Positions 8,321-17,138 of a DNA stretch of 17,186 nucleotides are shown here, in pieces. Position 1 is the stretch's first letter. Each line of letters starts with the position of its first letter. The stretch is from the NCBI GenBank assembly GCA_003049465.1, contig PYSS01000250.1:1-17186 (forward strand), written 5' to 3'. This stretch comes from Magnaporthiopsis rhizophila. Its lineage: Eukaryota; Ascomycota; Sordariomycetes; Magnaporthales; Magnaporthaceae. The translations under genes and the position numbers were made by a program. The notes beneath the pieces are model-generated. The model saw only the letters and a list, made by a program, of their open reading frames with translations. It searched no databases and was not told the origin of the DNA.

Positions 8321-9764
8321 CGCAACCGCGAAAAAAAGGAACAAGACGTGAGAGTCCATCTGTCTGAGCCGGCCCACAGACCCGGGCCCGTCATGAGAAT
8401 GAGCAAAAACAGAATGTGATCTTCGCGAGCTGGCATGGAAGAGCCCGGCGTGGGCAGGGGCCCAGGCCATGGATCGCGCCCTGGGAGCTTTGCTTGGCCC
8501 ATAAAAAACCGATCACCAACAAGGGCACACCGATGTGGACTTTTTCGTGGCTGGGGGTTCTGGTTGGGTGGGACGGATTTGGGAGAAGCGAAAAAAAAGT
8601 CGTCACACCTGGTAGGTAGCACCACTGCACCATGCGGCCCATGCAGCGCGCTAGTGACGGGTTGGTGCTTCGTTTCAGCGTCGGGTTAGGCTAACAAGGA
8701 GCAGCGCAACATCACCAGCCGAGCGGGTTTGAGCTTGGCCCAGCTGCACTCCTTCGACTTTGCATTTCCTATCCTGGGAAAAAGATAAGGTTTGCCTCGG
8801 ACCCCACAGCTCCCCGCAACCTCGTTTAAAACTGAATCGGCTGGACGCCCGTGCCCTCTGGATGGGCACGCATAGAAGCTTCTTTTGGCGCTTTCTTCGG
8901 TTTCTATTCTGTTCTTTTAGGTTTGCAGTCGAAAGATGCTGGCCTCCTCGTCGGCACATCCAGGGTGCTGTCGTTGCCCATCGTCGTCGGCCGGCCAGAG
9001 CATCGGCATCGGCAGCCAAGCCCCGCCCCGCCCCAGGAATCAGACGCGAATGCCAACTTTTGTCTTTGTCTGGTCGACGTCTCAGACCCCTGCCGAATCT
9101 CTAGGGGGCCCTCAATTAAGTTGCGGCTGCACCCTTGACCCATCTGGATCCTGGACGTCAGCCCCGCCTGATCCCGCGGAGGCGTGCGTGGCGCATTGAT
9201 GGGCTGCCTGCCTTTTCCTGGACGCCAACGACGGCTTGATTTGCATCAACCATTGTTGGTTCTAGGCCCTTCGTCTCCTGCGTTGTCGTTCGGATCGTTC
9301 GCCCCTGCTCGACTGCCAGGTGTTTGCGTCCACTTCTTTCTTGCCCACAAGGCTGTTCCTCTCGCTCCCCACCTTCACATAATGTCTTTGCTGCGTTCTT
9401 GTATGCGTCCCGACATTGCTCTCGATGCCATCCAAGATGAGACGTCACGACCAGGCTAAAAGCAAGACGGCATCGGCATCCGTGTCTGATGCTCGTCAAC
9501 CACGATCCAGACACGCCGGGGGTGATCGAAAAGCAAAGTATGTTAAAGTCGATATCTTGCCGTTGGTCTATCTATCCACTTCCTACCCCATCCGCATCTG
9601 GGTCATATTCACCCAGACTCACCACGTGATATTCTCCGAAAACGTGTCTTTATGGCACGCTTCCTTGGCCACGTCACCAGCGCCATGTACCAGTTCCCAA
9701 TACCTTCCGGCTCCAGGGAAAGCAAACCGAAAGAAGAACCCGGCAGAAAATGTATGTCGACAGC
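8321..9764. other. Gene-free region between DUF3433 and GlnRS genes
   Basis: About 1.4 kb without a recognisable gene. The left part would be distal DUF3433 promoter and the right part the 3' flank of the GlnRS gene. The open frames are short, overlap on both strands and match no family. A plus-strand ATG at 9437 is followed by a good splice donor (GTATGT at 9538) and a good acceptor (TTCTTTCAG ending 9791). The acceptor lies inside the GlnRS last exon and the spliced product is only about 60 residues without recognisable similarity, so I do not call a gene. A CACGTG motif occurs at about 9620. Confidence 0.45.
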
Positions 9765-11827
9765 CTAATTCTTGCCTGCGTCTTCTTTCAGCGAGACGAT
9801 CCTGTTGAGTATAATCTTATCGTCCGTGCTGTCCGAGTCCATGGCCTATCGAAGAGGGGAGGGTCAGTGACAACGGTCAGAGAGAAAATCACCGGCGAAC
9901 CCCATCAAAACTCACAAAGTAGGCAACCCGAGTCGCCTGAAAGCGCACACTCTCGGGCCCTCCCTTGCCTAGCTCGCTCTCACCGGCCGCCTCCGGCCAC
10001 GGCGCCCTCCGCTTCACCTCGTCGAACCCAGTTTCGATGAGGGCATCGGGGTATATGATTTGGCTGCTTGGGTTGATGTCCGCTAGGAAGCCACCCTCGG
10101 CGCTGTTCGGGCTGTCCGACTTAAACAGCTGGTTGTACACGCGGGCCTCACACTTGTGCGAGCCCTCAGGCACCCACTGAATGTACGCCTTGGGCTTCTT
10201 CTTTTCGCGATCGAACACGGCCCGGACCTCGGTGACCTGGCCGGTAGCCTCATCCTTGGTGAACGCAACTGCCTTGATGGGGAAGGGCACCTGCAGAAGA
10301 CCAACAGATTTCCCAGGAGCCAAGCGGAAGTAATCCTTGCTGTCCACCTCGCGGAAATCGGACCGGTCAATGAAGACCGTCTTGGTGAATGTGAGCTCGT
10401 GCGAACCCATAGCCGGGACCCTGGGTGAGAAAGGGATTGACAACGGCTTGCCGTCCAGGTCATCCGCGTCCTCGATGACGACGCGGAGGGGTTCCAGCAC
10501 CATCATTAGCCGAGGCACTGTCCGCTCGAGGTAGCGGCGGATGGTCTGCTCGAACCGCTTGATCTCTATAATAGTGCCCGCCGTTGTCACACCGAGCTCG
10601 TTGACAAACTCGAGGATGGCTCCAGGAGGCACGCCGCGGCGTTTGATCGCCGTCAGTGTGTACAGCCGCGGGTCGTCCCAGTCACGCACGTGGCCAAGCT
10701 CGACAAGCTTGAGGATCTTCCGCTTCGAGAGGACCGTGCCGCCGAGGCCAAGTCGGCCATACTCGCGCTGCTGCGGCTCGTAGACGCCCAAACTCGTGTT
10801 GAGCCACTCGTAGCTTTCGCGAGACTGAACGAATTCAGTCGTACAGAGTGAGTGTGTGATACCTTCGAAGGAATCGCACAGGCAGTGGGTGAAATCATAT
10901 GTCTGTGAAAGCAATGCGGCCCAGTCAGTTCGATGAGGAGAGGAATTCATAGAGTTCGGAATGTTTCTTTGGGCCAGAAAGACGCACTGGGTATATCTTC
11001 CATTTGTCTCCGGTCCTGTGGTGCTCCGCCTTCTTGACACGATATGCCGCCAGGTCCCACATCTGGGGGTTTCCGTTCGTGATATCCTGCTTCATACGCA
11101 GGAAAGCCTCTCTTTCCTGGTATTTTCCGTCCCGCATGTCGCGGAACTGGGCGAGATTATCCTCAGGCGTCTGATCCGCATGCGCGCACCGGAAGCGCGG
11201 AGTCTTCCCCTTCTCGCCGCCGCGCTGCAGCTTGATGTCGGCATCGCCACATTTGCACACGTATGCCTTTCCCAGCAAGATCAGCTTCTCGGCCAGCTCG
11301 TAGAGCTTGTCAAAATTGTCGCTCGAGTACGTGATTTTGTATGGCGAAAAGCCGAGCCAGCGGACCATAGACTCGATCGAGGTGAAGTACTTTTCCTCCT
11401 CCTTCTCGGGGTTCGTGTCGTCGTAGCGCAGGTAGCACTGGCCGCCGTGGTATCTTGCGAAGCCGAAGTTGACCGCGATGGCTTTCGCATGGCCGATGTG
11501 GAGGAAGCCGTTCGGCTCGGGAGGAAAACGAGTGAAGACGGGCTTCATCGGGCGGTTGCGGAAGACCTCGTCGAGGAAACCCTGCTTGAACATAGCGTCG
11601 GGATCGATGGATGGCTCCTCTGACTTTGGCGCAGGCTTCGCGACGGGCTTGGTCTCGGATGCGCCAGATGCTGCAGCCTCCTTGGCCGCGGCATCCTTCG
11701 CTTTCGCTGTGGCTGCTTTCTTAGCCCTCTTCTGCAGACGCTTCTTCAGCTCGCTCTTGGAGACCATCTCCCCTGTCTCCTCGTCGAGCTGGAGCTTTGC
11801 AGCCCCATCCGTGATTGCCTCCGCCAT
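9765..11827 (-). CDS. Glutaminyl-tRNA synthetase, cytosolic (635 aa, 3 exons)
   Basis: Class I aminoacyl-tRNA synthetase that charges tRNA-Gln with glutamine for cytosolic translation. Exons are 10988-11827, 9916-10902 and 9765-9845. Introns are 10903-10987 (donor GTGCGT, acceptor TTTCACAG) and 9846-9915 (donor GTGAGT, acceptor CGATAG). Both junctions restore conserved sequence: KWKIYP joins TYDFTHCLCD, and VAYF joins AMDSDSTDDK...IVSLKEDAGKN. The HIGH motif is at residues 110-113 inside PPEPNGFLHIGHAKA, and the KMSKS-equivalent VLSKR is at 337-341. LRYDDTNPEKE is typical of GlnRS rather than GluRS. The C-terminal half carries the anticodon-binding beta-barrels. Residues 1-75 are a Lys/Ala-rich tail (around SKSELKKRLQKRAKKA), like RNA-binding helices on other eukaryotic synthetases; the roughly 200-residue N-terminal domain of the yeast enzyme is absent. 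The start codon at 11827 has A at -3 and G at +4. The gene is head-to-head with the macrodomain gene. Confidence 0.95.
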
Positions 11828-12040
11828 GCTGAAATTGTTTGGATGTCTTCCGAGTGATGATTTCTTGCGTGCCGGCGCGTCGGCTCAATTGAAAACGATA
11901 CTGGTGTTTGTTTGCGCAAGCAACCCTGTGATCAGCGAGAGAAAGTTCCTGTTGCCCAGGCACGCTGTCTAAGCCTGCTATATCTTCCTTTTTGAGGTGA
12001 GTAAAACACCCAGAAAGGAAGGCTGCGCTCGACGGCGGGG

Positions 12041-12047
12041 TGACTCA
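12041..12047. promoter_or_regulatory. Gcn4/CPC1-type TGACTCA element
   Basis: This is an exact TGACTCA heptamer, the binding site of the bZIP activator Gcn4 (CPC1/CpcA in filamentous fungi), which induces amino acid biosynthesis and some aminoacyl-tRNA synthetase genes on amino acid starvation. It lies 214 bases upstream of the GlnRS ATG and about 490 bases upstream of the macrodomain ATG, a sensible distance for the former. A 7-bp match can arise by chance, so regulation is inferred. Confidence 0.5.
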
Positions 12048-12425
12048 ATGATGGAAGCTGCTGCCAGCGCCAGATTAGAGATAAACACAGGCACGGGCTG
12101 GAGCGGCGGGGGCGGGGCACAGTGCATGCTATCTCTCATCTAACCGCAAACGGGTAGGACAGGTACAGCATGGGGAGCCATTGGACAATATTTTTGAGGA
12201 GGCCCCACTCACTCGCATATGCGTGCAGCGCGAACCAGGCCTGGATGCGCCTGCCGAGAGACGAGACTGCGGGGCGTCGGTAGCTCCTCGTGCCTGCGTC
12301 CGAAAGAATCGGGTCCTAATGATGTTCGGTTCTTGGGCGTCGTCGATTTTCCAGCTCTGGCATCAAATTTCTGCAGGTCGCTAGAAGTCTCCAGAACACA
12401 CCTAGCCCGTTCATATTATCTACCC

Positions 12426-12479
12426 ATGCCTCTCTCTCGTGGCTTGCCACGATCGCCTGTATTTCTATTCCCTCCCTAG
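12426..12479 (+). other. Possible uORF upstream of the macrodomain gene
   Basis: An ATG at 12426 opens a 17-codon frame (MPLSRGLPRSPVFLFPP) ending in TAG at 12477-12479, 54 bases before the first macrodomain ATG. It has C at -3, a weak start context. It matters only if the transcript starts upstream of 12426, which the sequence cannot show. Confidence 0.25.
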
Positions 12480-12533
12480 CCTTATTCCCATTCCACGCTT
12501 AACTACCCCACTTGCGTCATTGGCGGGCGTCCA

Positions 12534-13752
12534 ATGCTCTTGAAGGCCCTTCAGACCTCGACTCTCCCTGCGACCATCAGCCGCTGCGCGCGTGTCTCTG
12601 CATCCCGCACTCACAACGCTGTTCCCCCCCTCTTCCGCCAGGCCTCTACCACGGGTCCACGCACCTCCAAAATGGCAATCAAGTCGGCGGCAGACATGCC
12701 GACCCTTTCCCTTCTCTACAAAACACAAAAGCTCGTCGCACCCGAAGAAAACGCAGAGGTTCCCGCGACAATCTCGTACTCCCTCGCCACCCCACCAACC
12801 CCGTCCAAGAGTTTCAACGACCGCGTTTCACTCTGTCGCGTCGACATCACCCTCCTCGAGCTGGACGCAATAGTCAACGCCGCCAACAAGAGCTTGCTTG
12901 GTGGCGGCGGCGTCGACGGCGCCATCCACCGCGCTGCCGGCCGTGGCCTCTGGGTCGAGTGTTCAAAGCTCGGCGGCTGCGAGACGGGAAAATCGAAAAT
13001 CACCTCGGCCCATAACCTGCCCTGCAAAAACGTCATCCACACCGTCGGCCCAGTCTACGACCCATTTGACCCGGAGCTCAGCGAGAAACTACTCACCAGC
13101 TGCTACACCACTAGCCTGGAACTCGCCGTCGCTAACAAGTGTCGTACCATCGCCTTCAGCGCAATCAGCACCGGAATCTATGGTTACCCTAGCACAGAGG
13201 CTGCTCCGGTCGCCATCACCGCCGTGCGCAAGTTTCTCGAATCCGACAAGGGCGCCGAGATCGACTTGGTCGTCTTCGTCGTCTTCGAGCTGAAGGATTT
13301 GAACGCTTACACCAATGCACTACCGTAAGTCGCCACCAATCGCAGACGTTGAAGCCGCTCTTGTTCAATCTTATAGATGTACTAACACATTGTAATGTTG
13401 CCTCTACAGCCTCTATTTCCCGCCCGTTCCCGAAGGCGCCGAGACAATAAAGCCCTCCGATCCAAGCAAAGGCGATGATGCCGCGAAGGACGGGGTTCTG
13501 TCTGCCGACACCACCAACACCACAACTCCGACCAGCGGCGTAACTGCCCCGCCTAGCGTGACCACAACTGTCAGCACTAAGCCTGCGGCAGAAGGGGATA
13601 CTGCGATCGCCTTTGCCGACAAGTCCGAGCCTGCTCTGGAGGATATCGAGGCGGAGAAGATTGCCAAGGTCCTTCCTGAGGTGCCCAAGACGGCTCCGGC
13701 TGAGCTCACGGAATCCGAACATGTCAACAAAAAGCCGAAACATGATAACTGA
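12534..13752 (+). CDS. MacroD-type ADP-ribosylhydrolase (Appr-1''-p processing family)
   Basis: Macrodomain enzyme of the MacroD class, expected to remove mono-ADP-ribose from proteins or hydrolyse related ADP-ribose derivatives. Exons are 12534-13324 and 13410-13752, giving 377 residues. The intron 13325-13409 has donor GTAAGT, a perfect TACTAAC branch site (13379-13385) and acceptor CTACAG. The macrodomain spans about residues 97-262. It shows VDIT, VNAANKSLLGGGGVDGAIH (114-132, with D128 and H132 matching the catalytic Asp and His of MacroD enzymes), HTVGPVYD (169-176) and ISTGIYGYP (211-219). The first 46 residues have no acidic residue and several Arg, and include FRQAS, resembling a mitochondrial presequence. 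Met47 lies in CAAAATGGC, a much better start context than the first ATG (C at -3), so a shorter 331-residue form is plausible. Residues 265-377 are a Thr/Pro/Ala-rich low-complexity tail ending with basic NKKPKH. A single start at Met47 cannot be excluded. Confidence 0.92.
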
Positions 13753-14333
13753 GGGCATCCGTTCCACTCAAAGACGGGGTTGCGGACAACAGGATTCTCA
13801 TCAACGATAATCCTTCGGTGTCCGGCGCCCGTGACTTATTGTCGGCGTGCTTCGGCTAGGGTTCACGGAAAGAAACGCCCAACTTCGACATCAGACAGAA
13901 TGGTGCCCTCGCTGCGAGGCTTTGGGAATCATATCTCACTTGGCGCAAGTCCATCCCAAGTCCGTGGATATAAGAGAACACAAGACGTGGGAAGCGGAGT
14001 TGGCACGTGTTATGGCCATTTAATGCATGGACTGGTATGGGGCGCAATTCGAGAGGCTGACTGTTGTGCTTGTTTCCTAAAGAGAATTCTTAAAAAAAAT
14101 CGGAGGGTGATCTGAGTCCAATGGAACAAAGCCGGGCGAGAAAATTGCCTCGAGACGTGCTTGAACTTAGGTAGAATACAGATCACGACGTTATCACCAA
14201 AAGAAGCTAACGAACCGGGAAAAGAGACAACGGACAGTGGGGGAATAGATGCTGCGCTCGATTTGTCACCAGAATCGGCTCGCCGGAGCGTCCAGTTTCG
14301 ACTCCTCTTGCATCCAGAATGAGCTCCCGTCAA
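13753..14333. other. Convergent intergenic region, 3' flanks
   Basis: This lies between the macrodomain stop (plus strand) and the GH5 stop (minus strand), so it should contain both 3' untranslated regions and terminators. There is an A run at about 14091-14099. I see no gene, structured RNA or repeat here. Confidence 0.5.
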
Positions 14334-15919
14334 TCAGCCGGATGTGGCGACCTGGGCATGCTCGCTCATGATCCGGTTGAGGCCTTCCCTCTGCAAGCAG
14401 TTCTCAAAGGCGAAGCTCTTGGCGCACTCATCCAGATCTTCCAAGCTCATCCCCTCGAACAAGCTAGCAAACTCGTTGGAGAAACTGCCGGCCACAAAGA
14501 CCTCGAGCACGTTGCGGTGCAGATGCCGGGTCGTGTCCCACGTGGTCGGGTACGTCTCGGTCGCCCGCGGGGCGTTCTGGTTGATCCATCGGACCAGCGG
14601 CTGCACGAGCGCGTCAAGCTCCTCGTTCGGGTGCCTGCCCCAGGCGTCCAGGTTGAGCCGCCGCTTCTTCTCGACGAAGGCGGCGATGGTCCGCATGTAC
14701 CTGCTGTTGGGATCCGTGTAGATCATGCCCTGGTAGCCAATGTCCTTGTACAGCCAGATGCTCCACGGGATGCTGTACTTGTCGTACACGGCCAGCTGGG
14801 CGCCGAGCAGGGCGTACCGCTCCGCGTTGATCTCGTCGGCCTGCGGGTTCTTGGCCGGGTCCTCGTAGACGGGGCCGAACTCGCCGTTCCAGATGGGCGT
14901 CGACCGTGCGCGCTGGAACTCTGCCTTGCGCACGAACTGGGCCTCCAGCCGCTCCAGCTGCTCCGGCGTGCCTTTAAACCTTTCGCCCAGTGGGAACCCC
15001 ATGGTGGAGTAGTCGTGGAGCGCGTATACCGTGTTTGGCAGAACCTTGTCGAATCCCTTCCATTCGATGGAAAAAGTGTTTCCGTCCAGCCACAGGATAT
15101 GGTCCGGATCCGCCTTCCGGATCGCGGCCTCGAGTCTGTCGTAGAATGCCGGGAGTCTGACATGCTGCTCATCGCAGGGCTCGTTGATCGGGTTGTAGCC
15201 CGCGATCCAGGAGTTGTCTTTATAGTGGCTCGCCAGCTGCTCCCACAGCCAAACGGTGCGATCTTGGTGGTCCTTGAAGTCCCAAAAGGCCGGGTAGGAC
15301 GACCTGTTGTCTGAATGCCAGTCGGGATTCTGTCCCCCGGGCAGCGTATGCATGTCTAGGATGGTGTAAATGCCATGCCGAGCGCACTGAAGGTAAGTTG
15401 GGTGCTGTTAGCCTCTGCTGGCAGCTGCTTTGGACGGGGTTTCTTTCAAGGGGTACCAACAATGTCGACGACGCGATCAAGGTGCTTGAAGCCGCTGGTC
15501 TTCAGGACGCGCGGGTTCATGTCATCCTCGAAATGGCGGTAGTTGAAGGGGATCCTGATGCAGTTCAGGCCCAGCGACGCGAAGAACTTGGCGTCCGCAT
15601 CGGTGAAGAAGTCTAAGTGCGATGACGAGCAGGAGCAGCGTCAACGCTAAGGATATCTCTTCCACCGCCAAAGCCAGGGGGGGGAAGTTAGCAGTGGCTG
15701 GCACCTACACTCGAGGAACTTGTCGAAGAAACAGTCGTATTTCTCCCGCCCCAGGACTTTGAGCAGCGCCGCGCGTGTCTGCAACTCGTGGCCCGGATAG
15801 CCCGTGATGAAGTTTTCCATGTTCATCCAGCCTCCGAGTCCGGCGCCTCGAAGAATGACCGGCTTGCCCGAGCCATCGACCACTCTATCCCCATCGACAC
15901 GAAGGATCCCACCTGACAT
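14334..15919 (-). CDS. Glycoside hydrolase family 5 protein, no signal peptide (471 aa)
   Basis: Retaining beta-glycosidase of the GH5 TIM-barrel family, probably a glucan- or glucoside-active enzyme; the subfamily is not determined. Exons are 15709-15919, 15461-15612 and 14334-15386. Introns are 15613-15708 (donor GTAGGT, acceptor CACTTAG) and 15387-15460 (donor GTTGGT, CTAAC branch, acceptor CTTCAG). The junctions rebuild FDKFLE-YFFTDADAKF and DRVVDI-CARHGIYTILD, and the exons sum to 472 codons including the stop. GH5 landmarks are R90 (NCIRIPFNYR), H134 (DMHTLPGGQN), acid/base E190 in NPINEP, H245/Y247 in ALHDYS, nucleophile E290 in NGEFGP, and W332 (WSIWLYKD). The N-terminus, MSGGILRVDGDRVVDGSGKP, is hydrophilic, so the protein is not predicted to be secreted, unlike most fungal cellulases. 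The second intron's donor (GTTGGT) is non-consensus but phase and conservation support it. A run of eight C (minus strand) lies in the first intron. Confidence 0.92.
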
Positions 15920-16471
15920 TGTGTACGTTCACTTGGATTTTAGAAATGGTTGGTATTACCGCCTCCTGGGAAACTCGATTATCGGGCGCCAACGTTCTAT
16001 TTGGAGCAAAGGTCAACTCGAACGGGAGTACAAGACGCCTCTGAGCGTCCCGAGACCCCCACACAGCCGTGCGTTATGTCTTGTCGTACCCCGCGCCACA
16101 CAGTCAATTTGCCGGCGGGGTTTCTTGTCGGATAATTACGCCCAGAAACCATCGCGTAATCGCGTGTGGAATTCTTGATGCGGAGTGAGAATGGCCTGGA
16201 GGAGAACAGAGCGTGTGTAGATGCCAGGACGCCTGGAAAAACTAAAGAGACGTGACACCTGGACGTTGAACAAAGGTTAAGCAGTTGCTGGAATTCAAAG
16301 TAAAGAAGAATAGCGTGTGGCCAGTCCCGTGATGAAAGCAGCGTCCTGCATGCTTGACGATTAAGCCGCATTTTGCAATCGTACTTTCTGGGTACGTTCC
16401 ACCTCTAACGAGTGAGGGTCCCGTCCGCAGTGTTTGAGATTCAGGAGACGGTGATAGAGGGCATCACGAGC

Positions 16472-16499
16472 CGGCCATCACGGGTCGGCCGTCACGGGT
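16472..16499. repeat. Tandem 14-bp repeat with CGG/CCG triplets
   Basis: Two adjacent 14-bp units (CGGCCATCACGGGT and CGGCCGTCACGGGT) differ at one position. A looser third copy (GGCATCACGAGCC) lies just upstream, near 16460-16472. CGG and CCG triplets are the half-sites of fungal Zn2Cys6 regulators, so this could be a small operator cluster in the GH5/right-edge promoter. A chance duplication is equally possible. Confidence 0.4.
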
Positions 16500-16808
16500 C
16501 CGTAAGTTATGGGAGTTGGAAACACCTCAACTTCCATCCGTGCAGCTTGCGCTCTCCGGGTCGTGAAAATAGGGGCTTGATTACCAGCTGGCGCCAAAAA
16601 CAATTGTCTCCGTCGTCACATTGGTGCGGCGGTACGGACCCCATAATAAGCTGACAGGGTTTAATTTGCGTTAAGTTCTGCCTTCCAAAGGCGTGGCGAA
16701 ACAAATTCGGCTGGGGCAAGAGTCGTGGACCATGAACGAAACCGCGAGGGATGCTCAATTACGACGTCGTGAACGATTCTGGCAGCGTCTCGACAGTCCG
16801 ACATTGAC

Positions 16809-16813
16809 CCAAT
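16809..16813 (+). promoter_or_regulatory. CCAAT box
   Basis: A CCAATCA motif about 330 bases upstream of the ATG at 17139, a match to the HAP-complex (CCAAT-binding factor) site. Function is inferred from the motif and its position. Confidence 0.3.
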
Positions 16814-16833
16814 CAGGGGTTTCTAGGTACCCT

Positions 16834-16847
16834 GTACTGTACAGTAC
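16834..16847. repeat. Perfect 14-bp palindrome GTACTGTACAGTAC
   Basis: A perfect inverted repeat with no spacer, centred at 16840/16841 and flanked by further GTAC steps (GGTACC just to its left). It lies about 290 bases upstream of the ATG at 17139. It could be a site for a dimeric regulator; its GTAC core also recalls copper-responsive GTAC motifs described in algae and plants. I know of no fungal assignment. Confidence 0.45.
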
Positions 16848-17138
16848 CAGGCACCGAGCTTCAGGGAGAGCAGAGCAAGGCAAGTGATAAAGCAAGGGGC
16901 GGGTTCTGGCCGCCTTGCCATCGACCGGTGGCGGGGGCTCGCTTGATCGGCGCCAGGCTTATAGAAGTAGATAGACTGGGGCAACCTGTCGAGGAGAGTC
17001 AGGGGTCGTTGAAGCCACTTCGGGCCACGAATAACCAGGCACCAACCAGTAAAAAAAACCCGCACTCGTAATGTTTTTTCCCCTACAAACTCTATAGCAA
17101 AAAACATCAAAACAAAGTCAATTCAATCAATTTGCACA

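Larger units (their letters stand above)
11828..12533. promoter_or_regulatory. Bidirectional promoter region, GlnRS / macrodomain genes
   Basis: These 706 bases separate two divergent start codons. Visible elements are a perfect TGACTCA at 12041-12047, an AGATAA GATA-type site near 12079, and a GC-rich GCGGGGGCGGGGC stretch near 12105-12118 that also fits the CreA pattern SYGGRG. There is an inverted CCAAT (CCATTGG) near 12178-12184. The side towards the macrodomain gene (12415-12533) is pyrimidine-rich on the plus strand, as expected for a leader. Element functions are inferred from motif identity only. Confidence 0.5.
15920..17138. promoter_or_regulatory. Divergent intergenic region, GH5 and right-edge gene
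   Basis: This gene-free stretch of 1.2 kb separates the GH5 start codon (minus) from the ATG at 17139 (plus). It holds several GCGGGG/CTGGRG-like sites fitting the CreA carbon-repression pattern (near 16115 and 16931). It also holds a plus-strand CCAATCA at 16809, a tandem 14-bp repeat at 16472-16499 and a palindrome at 16834-16847. The open frames inside show no known domain. CreA regulation of the GH5 gene is plausible for a glycosidase but the motif is short and unproven. Confidence 0.4.

Noticed and set aside
8227..9199. Several overlapping frames of 80-130 codons in the gene-free region
   Set aside because: They occur on both strands in several frames, lack domains, and no splice-supported continuation was found.
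9437..9880. Small spliced plus-strand gene (ATG 9437, donor GTATGT at 9538, acceptor TTCTTTCAG ending 9791)
   Set aside because: The splice signals are good, but the acceptor is the complement of the conserved GlnRS C-terminal exon and the product (about 60 residues) resembles nothing. An antisense transcript remains possible and RNA-seq would settle it.
10961..11623. 220-codon plus-strand frame opposite GlnRS exon 1
   Set aside because: Antisense shadow of a highly conserved synthetase; no independent motif.
14319..15314. 331-codon plus-strand frame opposite the GH5 third exon
   Set aside because: Antisense shadow; the minus strand carries all GH5 catalytic motifs in frame.
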